A stretch of DNA of 26,566 nt from CAYNUJ01 sp964573255 (GTDB lineage Bacteria > Bacteroidota > Ignavibacteria > Ignavibacteriales > Melioribacteraceae): assembly GCA_964573255.1 (NCBI GenBank), contig CAZNJB010000042.1:1-26566 (forward strand). Reading direction: 5' to 3'. Shown here one piece after another: positions 1 through 7,843 of this stretch. Both the position numbers and the translations under genes were made by a program. How positions within the stretch are numbered: the first letter of the stretch is position 1; each line of letters starts with the position of its first letter. The notes under the pieces are model-generated. The model was not told the origin of the DNA and ran no database searches. It saw only the letters and a program-made list of their open reading frames with translations.

Positions 1-284
1 GTGTTGGAATGGGCAGGGGGGAATGCCAGATAATTAGAAAGAATATATTTGAAAAAGTTGGTGGATTTAATGAAAGTTTAGCTGCCGGTGAGGATTTTGA
101 ACTCTATACAAGAATTAGAAAACGTGGCAAAATATTTTTTAACAGAAATATTGTGATCTACGAATCGCCACGTAGATACAGAAAATATGGGCATTTTTAT
201 ATATTTTTAACGTGGACGTTAAACGGATTATTTGTTCTAATTGGCAAACGTTCTCTCTCAAAAGAATGGAAACAGATTAGGTAA
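1..284 (+). CDS. Family 2 glycosyltransferase, C-terminal fragment
   Basis: The reading frame is open at the left edge, so the N-terminal nucleotide-sugar domain lies outside the window. The visible part has the usual distal GT2 pattern: a GECQIIRKNIFEKVGGFNE segment followed by GEDFELYTRIRKRG, in which the E-D pair corresponds to the catalytic-base region of GT-A fold enzymes. A hydrophobic C-terminal stretch (FYIFLTWTLNGLFVLIG) suggests membrane association. The stop overlaps the next start (TAATG), indicating co-transcription with the Wzi-like barrel gene and a role in surface polysaccharide assembly. The sugar substrate cannot be told from this fragment. Confidence 0.75.
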   Translation, partial: VGMGRGECQIIRKNIFEKVGGFNESLAAGEDFELYTRIRKRGKIFFNRNIVIYESPRRYRKYGHFYIFLTWTLNGLFVLIGKRSLSKEWKQIR

Positions 285-1957
285 TGAAAAAACTATTAAT
301 TCTTTTTCTCTTGTCAGGAATCTCTTTTGCACAGGTAGGGTATGTAAAAATTGATCACCCGGTTTATTTGTTTTTAGAAAGAATGCAAACTAGTGGTGTG
401 ATTTCCGATTATAATTCATTTGAATTACCTAAAAGCAGGAAAGATATAGGGAAATGGCTAAGTGAATGTTTAATAAAAATAAATTATTTGAATAATGTAG
501 ATAAGAAAATTCTTAAAGATTTTATCAACGAGTTTGCATTAGAAACAAAAAGCAGCAGAAAATATCAGTCCTTCGTAGATCAAATAAATTTATCCGGTCT
601 GTTCAATGAAAAAGAGAAATATTTATATTATACAATCGATGATTCAACAGGTACTAACTTTTTCGTCAACTTTGTTGGAGATTTTACTAACATAAATCGC
701 AGTGATATCAATTCTTCTTCCGAAAATGTGCTTAGCGCCAATACTTCTTTAGTCAATTTCGGAGGAATAATTCGAGGTACTTTTTACGATAAAATTGGGT
801 TCGAACTTTTTGCATCCAATGGTACTTTTTTCGGTAACCGTCAGTTAGCAAATCTACAGGGTGAAAATAAATTTAGCTACAAATTTAATTATGGTCCTCA
901 AAATAATGTAGGAACTGATTTCTTTGACCAGACAGCCGGATTCATTTCTTACCAGAATAATTGGATGAAAGTAAAATTAGGCAGGGATAAAAATCTAATT
1001 GGATTTGGAGTTATTAAAGATATACTCAGCGATAACTCTACTTATTACGATTATATTTCACTCTCTTTCAATTATAAATCATTCTCCTATTCATTTATGC
1101 ATTCAAGACTTTTGGGAGAAATGATATTTCATCCCGATCCGCTTGCCGGTTCAATCAAAGATGTAGGTATTAAAAATTTTGTATATCATCGTTTTGGAAT
1201 GCAGATAAATAAAACTACATTCATTGGAGTCGGGGAAACAGTAATTTATAACGATAGATCTATTGATCTTTCATATTTAAATCCTTTTAATTTTTATAAG
1301 AGCGCAGAACACGCCAATCAAGATCGTGATAATTCTATGCTCTTTTTCGATTTCTCAAATTATTCCATCCCGGACTTTAAATTTTATGCTTCATTGATTA
1401 TCGATGATTTGGATTTTAGCAAGTTCGGGACTTCCTGGCTCGGAAATATTACAATTCTAAATACGGGAATTTACTCAACAATATTGAAAAATTATTTGCC
1501 CTTGGATTTTGAAGTTCAATATCTAAGAATTGATCCTTATGCTTATACGCATAGAATTAAAAGGAATAATTACACAAATTTCGGTGCGCCACTTGGAGCT
1601 CCGATCCAACCAAATAGCTCTACAATATTATTGAAATTACTTTATACTCCATACTATCGTCTGTGGTTTGATTTTATGGCCAGGTACACTGTTCACGGCG
1701 CAAATGAAACTGATGCATCCGGAAACTTAATTAACAACGGCGGAGATATTAACTGGGGATATAGGAAAGAAGATTTACCCGATGCAAAATTTTTGAGCGG
1801 TAAGAAAACATTTACCCGGTTCTTCGCTTTCCATTTTTATTATCAGCCAATCAAAAACTATTTTATCCGAGGTGGAATTACTCTAATAAATATGCATTCA
1901 TTAGGCAGCAGAGTTAAATATATTGAATCCAAAATAGGATTATCAGTACAAATTTAG
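284..1957 (+). CDS. Outer-membrane beta-barrel protein, Wzi-like capsule assembly family
   Basis: The protein has 557 aa with a clear signal peptide (MKKLLILFLLSGISFA, cleavage probably after Ala16). The first mature segment (about residues 20-75) resembles the N-terminal helical part of capsule-assembly Wzi proteins. The rest is rich in alternating aromatic and polar strands and carries the GRDKNLIGFG and DLSYLNPFNFYKS patterns seen in long Wzi-like barrels of Bacteroidota and relatives. Translational coupling to a glycosyltransferase gene supports a role in anchoring or exporting surface polysaccharide at the outer membrane. The family call is from memory of the pattern; another outer-membrane porin-like barrel is the main alternative. 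Confidence 0.6.
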   Translation: MKKLLILFLLSGISFAQVGYVKIDHPVYLFLERMQTSGVISDYNSFELPKSRKDIGKWLSECLIKINYLNNVDKKILKDFINEFALETKSSRKYQSFVDQINLSGLFNEKEKYLYYTIDDSTGTNFFVNFVGDFTNINRSDINSSSENVLSANTSLVNFGGIIRGTFYDKIGFELFASNGTFFGNRQLANLQGENKFSYKFNYGPQNNVGTDFFDQTAGFISYQNNWMKVKLGRDKNLIGFGVIKDILSDNSTYYDYISLSFNYKSFSYSFMHSRLLGEMIFHPDPLAGSIKDVGIKNFVYHRFGMQINKTTFIGVGETVIYNDRSIDLSYLNPFNFYKSAEHANQDRDNSMLFFDFSNYSIPDFKFYASLIIDDLDFSKFGTSWLGNITILNTGIYSTILKNYLPLDFEVQYLRIDPYAYTHRIKRNNYTNFGAPLGAPIQPNSSTILLKLLYTPYYRLWFDFMARYTVHGANETDASGNLINNGGDINWGYRKEDLPDAKFLSGKKTFTRFFAFHFYYQPIKNYFIRGGITLINMHSLGSRVKYIESKIGLSVQI

Positions 1958-1959
1958 TA

Positions 1960-1975
1960 TGTGATTTAAATCATA
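1960..1975. promoter_or_regulatory. Possible CRP/FNR-type palindromic site
   Basis: TGTGATTTAAATCATA follows the Wzi-like gene and precedes the carbonic anhydrase gene by about 70 bp. The central TGATTTAAATCA is a perfect 12-bp palindrome and the whole resembles the TGTGA-N6-TCACA/TTGAT-N4-ATCAA pattern of CRP/FNR family regulators. AT-rich DNA makes such palindromes fairly common and no regulator gene is nearby. Confidence 0.22.
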
Positions 1976-2046
1976 ATAATGTATCATTTTAATACTTATC
2001 TTTCCAATGATTTTCTGAAAGTTGAATATAAGGTAAATACAGGTAA

Positions 2047-2601
2047 ATGAACAAATTTTTAGAAGTATCATCTGAGCAGAAAATATTTCCCTATCAGAAA
2101 ATTTATCCAGAAATTGATGATACTGTTTTTATTGCACCGGGCGTAAAGATAATAGGAAATGTTGAAATAGGACAAAATTCTAGCATATGGTATAATAGTG
2201 TTGTTCGTGGAGATGTACACTACATTAAAATCGGCGAATATACAAACGTTCAAGATTGCTCTATGCTTCACGTAACGAACGGTAAATTTCCATTGATTAT
2301 TGGAAATCGTGTAACGATAGGGCATAGCGTAAAACTTCACGGATGTATTCTTGAAGATCATACATTTATCGGAATCGGAGCAATTGTATTGGATGGTGCA
2401 ATAGTCGAACATCATTCAATGGTTGCTGCAGGAGCCGTTGTCCGGCCCGGATTTAAGGTGCCAACCGGAAAATTAGTCGGTGGTGTTCCAGCTAAAGTAA
2501 TTAGGGATTTAACCGATAATGAACTGATTGAAATAGAAAAATCTGCTGTACGATATCACAAATATGTTCAGTTAACTATGGAATCAATGGAAGAAAAATG
2601 A
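2047..2601 (+). CDS. Gamma-class carbonic anhydrase family protein (YrdA/PaaY-like)
   Basis: This 184-aa left-handed beta-helix protein has hexapeptide repeats over about residues 28-150. The metal-binding histidines of gamma-carbonic anhydrases are present: His75 (in CSMLH), His93 and His98 (GHSVKLHG). Arg54 and Asp56 (VVRGD) and Gln69 also match conserved active-site positions, so the zinc or iron site looks intact. The trimeric family hydrates CO2 or has related unknown roles in the cytoplasm. The acidic proton-shuttle loop of archaeal Cam is absent, as in other short members. An AGGT element just upstream supports the ATG at 2047. It is 3 nt from the next gene, so probably co-transcribed. 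Confidence 0.88.
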   Translation: MNKFLEVSSEQKIFPYQKIYPEIDDTVFIAPGVKIIGNVEIGQNSSIWYNSVVRGDVHYIKIGEYTNVQDCSMLHVTNGKFPLIIGNRVTIGHSVKLHGCILEDHTFIGIGAIVLDGAIVEHHSMVAAGAVVRPGFKVPTGKLVGGVPAKVIRDLTDNELIEIEKSAVRYHKYVQLTMESMEEK

Positions 2602-2604
2602 TAA

Positions 2605-3471
2605 ATGAATATTAAATTTTGGGGAACACGAGGTTCAATCCCCGTCCCCGGTAAGAATACGGTTAAATATGGTGGAAACACTCCTTGCGTTCAAATTTCA
2701 GTTGAATCTAATTATACTGTAATTTTGGATGCCGGCTCCGGTATACGTGAATTAGGTGATGATTTAATTTCTCAAAGAAAATATTCAGATCTTAAAATTT
2801 TTATCACACATACTCATTGGGATCATATTCAAGGACTCCCATTTTTCAGACCATTTTATGAAGAAGGATTCGATGTTACAATTCATTCCAATGCATATAA
2901 CGGAATGAAGATCGAGAATATCATTGATTCTCAAATGAATCCTAATTTTTTCCCTGTCAGTAAGGATGTATTCAGATCGAAAGTTCATTTTTCAAGAATC
3001 TCTGCGCAATCAGAATATAAACTTGATGGTATTTTGGTTGAAACATTTCTTAGTCACCATTCAAAAGGAACATTAGCTTATAAAATAAAATACGAAGATA
3101 AATCTGTTGTATATTTGACTGATAATGAATTGATTTATAACGCCGAAGAAGACCCAACTCCGGAGGAAATAAGTAAATGGAATGAAGATTTGCTTATATT
3201 TGTTTATAATGCGGATTATTTAATTCACGACTCTACTTATAAATTAGCTGATTTCAAGTCTAAAATTGGTTGGGGACATTCAAACTCTGTTTCCGCTGCT
3301 ATGTTCGGACATTTAGCAAACGTTAAAAATCTCATTTTATTCCACTACGATCCCAGTTATAATGATAAAGATGTGGATGAAATATTCAGTGATGCTAAAA
3401 AAACGTTAAAAAAACTGAAAAGTAAAACAATATGTATCCCGTCTTACGATGGGTTATCAATAGATTTATAA
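2605..3471 (+). CDS. MBL-fold metallo-hydrolase (PhnP/TaR3-like)
   Basis: A 288-aa metallo-beta-lactamase fold protein. It starts with the strand MNIKFWGTRGSIPVPG typical of the cyclic-phosphodiesterase-like subgroup and carries the dinuclear metal motif HTHWDH (His69, His71, Asp73, His74), with further likely ligands in LSHH (near residue 151), LTDNE (near 172) and the late GHSNS. These residues suggest an active metal-dependent phosphodiesterase or hydrolase of the cytoplasm, but the substrate cannot be inferred. It begins 3 nt after the carbonic anhydrase stop and is followed closely by ybeY, in one operon-like run. Confidence 0.85.
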   Translation: MNIKFWGTRGSIPVPGKNTVKYGGNTPCVQISVESNYTVILDAGSGIRELGDDLISQRKYSDLKIFITHTHWDHIQGLPFFRPFYEEGFDVTIHSNAYNGMKIENIIDSQMNPNFFPVSKDVFRSKVHFSRISAQSEYKLDGILVETFLSHHSKGTLAYKIKYEDKSVVYLTDNELIYNAEEDPTPEEISKWNEDLLIFVYNADYLIHDSTYKLADFKSKIGWGHSNSVSAAMFGHLANVKNLILFHYDPSYNDKDVDEIFSDAKKTLKKLKSKTICIPSYDGLSIDL

Positions 3472-3487
3472 AAATCACGAGGGGAAT

Positions 3488-3937
3488 TTGGTTAAAGGAC
3501 TGAACGTATTTAATCATACTAGTTATAAAGTTGATAAGCGAGCCTTTCACAAAATTGTAAAAAATATTTTGGATATTTTATCTCTTAAATTAGAATCGTT
3601 AGAGATAAACTTATTAGATTCGGAACAAATTCATAAAATTAATGTAAATTACTTACAACACGATTATTCTACGGATATAATTACCTTTAATTATTCCGAT
3701 GAAATAACTAAATTAGACGGAGAAATATTTATTTCTCTACCCGATGCAGAGGATAATGCTAAAAAATTCAATGTTTCCTTCGAAAATGAAATTGTGAGGT
3801 TGATTATTCACGGAATTTTGCATATGATTGGGTATGATGATATAAAGCCTAATGATAAAAGAAAAATGAAGAGAAAAGAAAACGATTTAGTTAATAAAAT
3901 TTGGAAAAATTCTCTTAAAGGAATAGTAAAAAAATGA
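3488..3937 (+). CDS. ybeY: Endoribonuclease YbeY
   Basis: YbeY acts in 16S rRNA 3' end maturation and ribosome quality control. The 149-aa protein has the family signature: GEIFIS, then IIHGILHMIGYDD, giving two zinc-site histidines (HGILH). The third ligand position, normally His in HGxLHLxGYDH, is Asp here. Bacteroidota YbeY proteins commonly carry Asp there, so I read it as lineage-typical rather than as inactivation. Translation probably starts at the TTG at 3488, preceded by a strong GAGGGG ribosome binding site a few bases upstream; no ATG near the N-terminus fits. The stop overlaps the next ATG (ATGA). Confidence 0.9.
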   Translation: MVKGLNVFNHTSYKVDKRAFHKIVKNILDILSLKLESLEINLLDSEQIHKINVNYLQHDYSTDIITFNYSDEITKLDGEIFISLPDAEDNAKKFNVSFENEIVRLIIHGILHMIGYDDIKPNDKRKMKRKENDLVNKIWKNSLKGIVKK

Positions 3938-4386
3938 CCGCAAAAATAGTAGAAGTTGTTGCTAAAATTTTAGAAGGAATGAATAAAAATATTTCTTTGG
4001 AAGAAGTTAATAAGCAACTCAATAAAAGAAAAGATTTTGATCAGCAAACGGTCAGTGCCGCCTTTAGTTTGATTTATGATAAAGTATTAAATAAAAGAGA
4101 TTCTCGAATAAAAGAAGCTAAAGTCGAAAATATTCGATTTTTAAGTGAAGAAGAGAAAGAAATATTGGGCATTGAAAATTATAATTATCTTCTTCATCTG
4201 GCAAATGTAGGGTTATTGAATAAAATTGATATTGAAATGATTCTTGAGCAAATTACTATGTTTCCGGCTGAAACAATTTCTAAAGATGATATCAACTGGA
4301 TAATTTTAATTTCATTAGTAGATTTCGATAACGAAATCCTTCCGGGCAGCAGAGTTTTACTCTATTCTTCAGATACTATAAACTAA
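3934..4386 (+). CDS. DUF494 (Smg-like) protein
   Basis: A 150-aa mostly helical protein. Its second half (RFLSEEEKEILGIENYNYLLHLANVGLLNKIDIEMILEQ and the following residues) matches the pattern of DUF494/Smg proteins: a conserved FLSxEE, a helix ending in a short turn before an I-E-x-I-L/I pair, then a DINWIILISL strand. Smg has no established biochemical function. In proteobacteria it lies near dprA and topA; here it overlaps ybeY by 4 nt and precedes xerD. Family membership is inferred from pattern memory; function is unknown. Confidence 0.65.
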   Translation: MTAKIVEVVAKILEGMNKNISLEEVNKQLNKRKDFDQQTVSAAFSLIYDKVLNKRDSRIKEAKVENIRFLSEEEKEILGIENYNYLLHLANVGLLNKIDIEMILEQITMFPAETISKDDINWIILISLVDFDNEILPGSRVLLYSSDTIN

Positions 4387-4399
4387 TAGAAAGATATTT

Positions 4400-5293
4400 A
4401 TGAATAAAAGCCTTTTCGGCGAAAAATATTTAAATGAGTATTTAAATGAACTCTCAGGTGTAAAAAGAGCTTCTCAATTAACTTTGAATGCTTACAGGAT
4501 AGACATAATACAATTTCTTCAATTTGCTCAAGAAGCAAAAAAGACTAAAGTTGATGATTTCAACGAAAAACTGGTAAAAAGATTTTTATTTGATTTGTCG
4601 GGAGATGGATTGGATAAAAATTCTATATCTCGCAAATTGAGTAGCTTAAGAGGATTTTTTAAATTTCTCCGCAGAAACGGTTACATAAATGAAAACCCAA
4701 TGAAATTTATTAAAAATCCCAAGAAAGATAAAAAACTTCCGGAAACAATATCAGTTGATTCTTTCGAAAAAATATTTAATTTAATTGACGAAGCGGAGGA
4801 CGAAAAGAATGCGGCACTGTATAAAACAATATTCGATCTTCTTTATGGATGCGCATTGCGTGTAAGTGAACTCTGCAATTTGGAACTCAACGACATTGAT
4901 TTCAATCGAAAAGTAATTCGTATTTTGGGTAAAGGCTCTAAAATGAGAATGGTTCCCATAGGTGATGCAACATTAGAAACACTAAAAAATTATATAAATA
5001 TTTGTAAAGAAGAAGGCATAAAATTTTTACACAACAACAGAGGAACTAAAATCTATCCTAAGTATGTGCAACGTATCGTGAAAAAGTATCTCGGGAAACC
5101 TACAGATATATCTAAGAAATATCCTCATACACTGCGGCATTCTGCGGCAACACATATGTTGGATAAGGGCGCAGATCTTTTGGCCGTTAAGGAAATCTTA
5201 GGGCACGAAGATCTATCAACTACGGAAATCTACACTCACGTTAGTGTAGAAAGACTGAAAAAAACATATAAATCAGCACACCCCAAATCATAA
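4400..5293 (+). CDS. xerD: Tyrosine recombinase XerD/XerC
   Basis: A 297-aa protein, the standard length for Xer recombinases that resolve chromosome dimers at dif. It has an N-terminal SAM-like core-binding domain (about residues 8-105) and a catalytic domain with all active-site residues: Arg154 (ALRVSEL), Lys178 (GKGSKMR), His243 and Arg246 (HTLRH), His269 (LGHEDL) and nucleophile Tyr278 (TEIYTH). It lies in a housekeeping gene run (ybeY, DUF494, hpf, hprK) about 9 kb from the prophage edge, so it is the chromosomal enzyme rather than the phage integrase. Whether it acts alone like XerH/XerA or pairs with XerC cannot be seen here. Confidence 0.9.
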   Translation: MNKSLFGEKYLNEYLNELSGVKRASQLTLNAYRIDIIQFLQFAQEAKKTKVDDFNEKLVKRFLFDLSGDGLDKNSISRKLSSLRGFFKFLRRNGYINENPMKFIKNPKKDKKLPETISVDSFEKIFNLIDEAEDEKNAALYKTIFDLLYGCALRVSELCNLELNDIDFNRKVIRILGKGSKMRMVPIGDATLETLKNYINICKEEGIKFLHNNRGTKIYPKYVQRIVKKYLGKPTDISKKYPHTLRHSAATHMLDKGADLLAVKEILGHEDLSTTEIYTHVSVERLKKTYKSAHPKS

Positions 5294-5302
5294 GGAGTTG
5301 TT

Positions 5303-5608
5303 ATGAACGTACAAATAACATCACGAAAGTTCAAGGCAAAAGATTCCCTCAAAGATTTTATCAAAAAAGAGTTAAAAACTCTCGAAAAATACCACGATGA
5401 AATTCTGGAGGCGAATGTTGTTCTCTACTATACTCATTTAAAAGATAGTATTAAAAGTGCTGAAATACTCATCCAGGTTCCCGGTAAATCATTTGTTGCC
5501 GAGGTGAGCAGCGATGATTTTCAAATATCAGTTCACGGTTGTATTCAAAAACTAGAAAGACAGTTAAAGAATTACAAAACTAAAAAAAGAAAAAATGTAC
5601 AAGTATGA
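5303..5608 (+). CDS. hpf: Ribosome hibernation promoting factor, short form
   Basis: This 101-aa protein has the beta-alpha-beta-beta-beta-alpha layout of HPF/YfiA (MNVQITSRKFKAKDSLKDFI, then EILEANVVLYY, AEILIQVPGKSFVAEVSSDDFQISVHGCIQKLERQLKNYK). It lacks the C-terminal dimerisation domain of long HPF, so it is the short form, which binds the 30S decoding region in stationary phase. A clear AAGGAG sits before the ATG. The stop overlaps the hprK start (ATGA), so the two are translated together, recalling the hpf-PTS linkage of the proteobacterial rpoN operon. Confidence 0.9.
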   Translation: MNVQITSRKFKAKDSLKDFIKKELKTLEKYHDEILEANVVLYYTHLKDSIKSAEILIQVPGKSFVAEVSSDDFQISVHGCIQKLERQLKNYKTKKRKNVQV

Positions 5609-6615
5609 AAATATCTGAAAAAAATATTTCCCGTAAAGAAAGTATTACAGTTGATTTCTTTTTTGGTTTAGCTAAAGATAAAATCGGACTAAAATTATTG
5701 AACGAGAGAGTTGGTTTTAGTCGATTGATTACTGAACAGAATCTCCATAGACCCGGCTTAGCATTAGCCGGGTTTTTGGATTTATTTACTTTTAATCGAA
5801 TACAAGTTTTCGGCAATACGGAAATGCGTTATCTGAATAAATTGGAAGCCGAAAAAAGAAGAAAGATATTAGAAAAGTTTTTCGATTACGAAATACCTTG
5901 TGTTATTATTACAAACGGCAATGCAGCTACTGAAGAAATGATTGAACTGGCTAACGAAAAACACGTAGCATTATTCGGTACTGATTTGGAAACTACTAAA
6001 TTAGCTTATTTCGTTAGCGATATGCTCGACGATCAATTCTCTCCGAGAATCTCCATTCACGGATCTTTCGTAGATGTTTACGGTGTTGGAATGCTGTTTG
6101 TCGGTAATTCCGGAATCGGGAAAAGTGAAGTTGCTCTCGATTTGGTGGAAAGGGGACATAGGCTTGTTGCCGACGACGTTGTTATTTTCACCAAAAAAGG
6201 TGAGGGGATTTTAATTGGTTCCGGAACCGAATTAGTAAAGCATTTTATGGAATTGAGAGGTATTGGCATAATCGATGTAAAAAACATTTTTGGTATTCGT
6301 TCAATACGCTTTCAAAAAAGGCTGGAAGTTGTTATAGAATTGGAAGTATGGGATGAAAATTCTGATTATACCAGAACCGGACTGGACGATTCAACTATTG
6401 ATATCCAAGGAATAAATATTCCCTATGTGAAATTACCTATTGTTCCGGGTAAAAATATTACTGTAATTGCCGAAGTAATTGCTTTAAACTATTTATTAAA
6501 ACATTATGGGTACGATGCGGCGAAAGTTTTTCAGGAAAGATTAACACAAAAACTAAAAGAAAAAGCGGATCCGACTAAAAGAAGAGTCGATTATTTTGAA
6601 CATGATTTCGAATAA
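5605..6615 (+). CDS. hprK: HPr(Ser) kinase/phosphorylase
   Basis: HprK phosphorylates and dephosphorylates a serine of the phosphocarrier HPr, linking carbon or nitrogen state to regulation. The 336-aa protein has the regulatory N-terminal domain (about residues 1-130) and the catalytic domain with conserved HGSFVDVYG (His152), the Walker A loop GNSGIGKS (167-174) and the following LVADDVV acidic pair (Asp190, Asp191). The HprK signature region follows (ELRGIGIIDV, about 221-230). Length and motifs are complete. No HPr or EI gene is in the window; in non-Firmicutes such kinases often belong to a PTS-Ntr-type regulatory system, which is inference here. Confidence 0.93.
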   Translation: MKISEKNISRKESITVDFFFGLAKDKIGLKLLNERVGFSRLITEQNLHRPGLALAGFLDLFTFNRIQVFGNTEMRYLNKLEAEKRRKILEKFFDYEIPCVIITNGNAATEEMIELANEKHVALFGTDLETTKLAYFVSDMLDDQFSPRISIHGSFVDVYGVGMLFVGNSGIGKSEVALDLVERGHRLVADDVVIFTKKGEGILIGSGTELVKHFMELRGIGIIDVKNIFGIRSIRFQKRLEVVIELEVWDENSDYTRTGLDDSTIDIQGINIPYVKLPIVPGKNITVIAEVIALNYLLKHYGYDAAKVFQERLTQKLKEKADPTKRRVDYFEHDFE

Positions 6616-6626
6616 TAAAATAAAGA

Positions 6627-6655
6627 TTGACTCATAAGCGTGCTTTTAGTACATT
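6627..6655 (+). promoter_or_regulatory. Candidate sigma70-type promoter for the M23 peptidase gene
   Basis: TTGACT (6627-6632) and TACATT (6650-6655) are separated by exactly 17 bp, between the hprK stop and the M23 gene. Transcription would begin near 6661-6663, only about 5-7 nt before the ATG at 6668, so the mRNA would be nearly leaderless; no Shine-Dalgarno is visible there. The match is good but unproven in this phylum. Confidence 0.4.
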
Positions 6656-6667
6656 CGCAAATTGAAT

Positions 6668-7597
6668 ATGAAAGAATTTTACTACTTTTCGAAAAATAAA
6701 CTGAAATTCGTCGAGATACGGAATTTCTATAGAAAGTTCATCTTTCTAATTTTATTCTTCTCGACTCTAATTTCCTTCCTCATATTTGGAACGTTTTTCC
6801 TAATTAATGAGATTGTAAATCCTGATGCCAAAGTTACTCAGTTAAAGGCTGAAAATAGAGCGTTAGCAAAAAAATTAGATTCGGCATTAGACAAATTTAA
6901 AGAATTGGAATCTGAATTGAATATACTGCATAAAGAAAATAATTATTTAAGATTAGCAGTTAATTTAGAACCGATAGACAGTATAAACTCTGAAATAGGT
7001 ATTGGCGGTTCTATATTTGATGATATTCCAATTTCCAGATCAGATGATATTCAAAAAGTAGTTGATGCACTTAATGAGAAAATCGGTAAAGTGACTTCAG
7101 AATTGAATTTTGAAAAACATAATTATTCTGAAATAAAATCAACTCTTGAAAAAAATAAGAGGCTTTACGATGCTATTCCGGCAATAAAACCGGCTAACGG
7201 ACCCTACGGCGATAGATTTGGAATGCGTAGACATCCGATACTGAAAATAAGAAGACTTCATGCCGGTATAGATATACTTGTAAATACCGGTTCACCGGTA
7301 TATGCTACAGGTGCTGGAAAAGTTGTTTTCGCCGGTAGGAAAGGCGGATACGGTAGAGTAGTTGAAATTGATCATGGATTCGGTTATAAAACCATTTACG
7401 CTCATTTAAGGAAAACCTTGGTGAAAAGAGGACAAAAAGTTGAAAGAGGAGATAAAATTGCTTTAAGCGGTAATTCGGGAAAACTTTCAACTGGTCCTCA
7501 TCTTCATTATGAAATTCGTCACAATGGTGTTGCATTAAACCCCAGAAATTTTATATTCGACGACGTTAATATTTTTGATATTGTAAAAAAACAGTAA
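6668..7597 (+). CDS. Membrane-anchored M23 family metallopeptidase
   Basis: Probably an inner-membrane-anchored, periplasm-facing endopeptidase of peptidoglycan or a divisome-linked activator. From ATG 6668 (309 aa) there is a cytoplasmic N-terminus, one membrane helix at about residues 24-48, a coiled coil (about 55-100, then 125-170) and a LytM domain. Zinc ligands are present: His198 and Asp202 (LHAGID) and His280 in HLH (278-280), plus catalytic His246 (YAHL). The site therefore looks active, unlike EnvC/NlpD-type activators. A TTG at 6662 could extend it by two residues, but the ATG is preferred. It is separated from hprK by 52 bp containing a promoter-like sequence. Confidence 0.88.
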   Translation: MKEFYYFSKNKLKFVEIRNFYRKFIFLILFFSTLISFLIFGTFFLINEIVNPDAKVTQLKAENRALAKKLDSALDKFKELESELNILHKENNYLRLAVNLEPIDSINSEIGIGGSIFDDIPISRSDDIQKVVDALNEKIGKVTSELNFEKHNYSEIKSTLEKNKRLYDAIPAIKPANGPYGDRFGMRRHPILKIRRLHAGIDILVNTGSPVYATGAGKVVFAGRKGGYGRVVEIDHGFGYKTIYAHLRKTLVKRGQKVERGDKIALSGNSGKLSTGPHLHYEIRHNGVALNPRNFIFDDVNIFDIVKKQ

Positions 7598-7612
7598 TTA
7601 CGGAGATATTTT

Positions 7613-7843
7613 ATGATTTGGACGGTTGAATTAGCTTCATTCTTAGACGATGCACCCTGGCCTGCAACACGGGATGAGTTAATTGACTATGCAGATAGAA
7701 TTGGCGCCCCATACGAAGTGATAGAAAACTTAAAAGAACTTGAAGATAACGAAGAAATTTATGAATCCATTGAAGATATCTGGCCGGATTATCCGACTGA
7801 TGAAGATTTCTTTTATAACGATGATGAATATGATTATACTTAA
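7613..7843 (+). CDS. DUF2795 small acidic protein
   Basis: This 76-aa acidic protein (MIWTVELASFLDDAPWPATRDELIDYADRIG...) matches the DUF2795 pattern: a hydrophobic start, the PWPATRDELIDYA helix, GAPYEVIENLKELEDNEE, then a strongly acidic tail with YESIEDIWPDYPTDEDFF. Related proteins are small and conserved in Bacteroidota and relatives, with unknown function. A ribosome binding site (CGGAG) precedes the ATG and the stop overlaps holB (TAATG), so it is translationally coupled to the polymerase clamp-loader subunit gene. Confidence 0.82.
   Translation: MIWTVELASFLDDAPWPATRDELIDYADRIGAPYEVIENLKELEDNEEIYESIEDIWPDYPTDEDFFYNDDEYDYT

Noticed and set aside
3488..3937. YbeY as a dead enzyme because the third His is missing
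   Set aside because: Asp at this position is, to my knowledge, common in Bacteroidota YbeY and can bind metal.
4400..5293. Tyrosine recombinase as the prophage integrase
   Set aside because: It has Xer length and motifs, lies among housekeeping genes and is about 9 kb outside the phage boundary.
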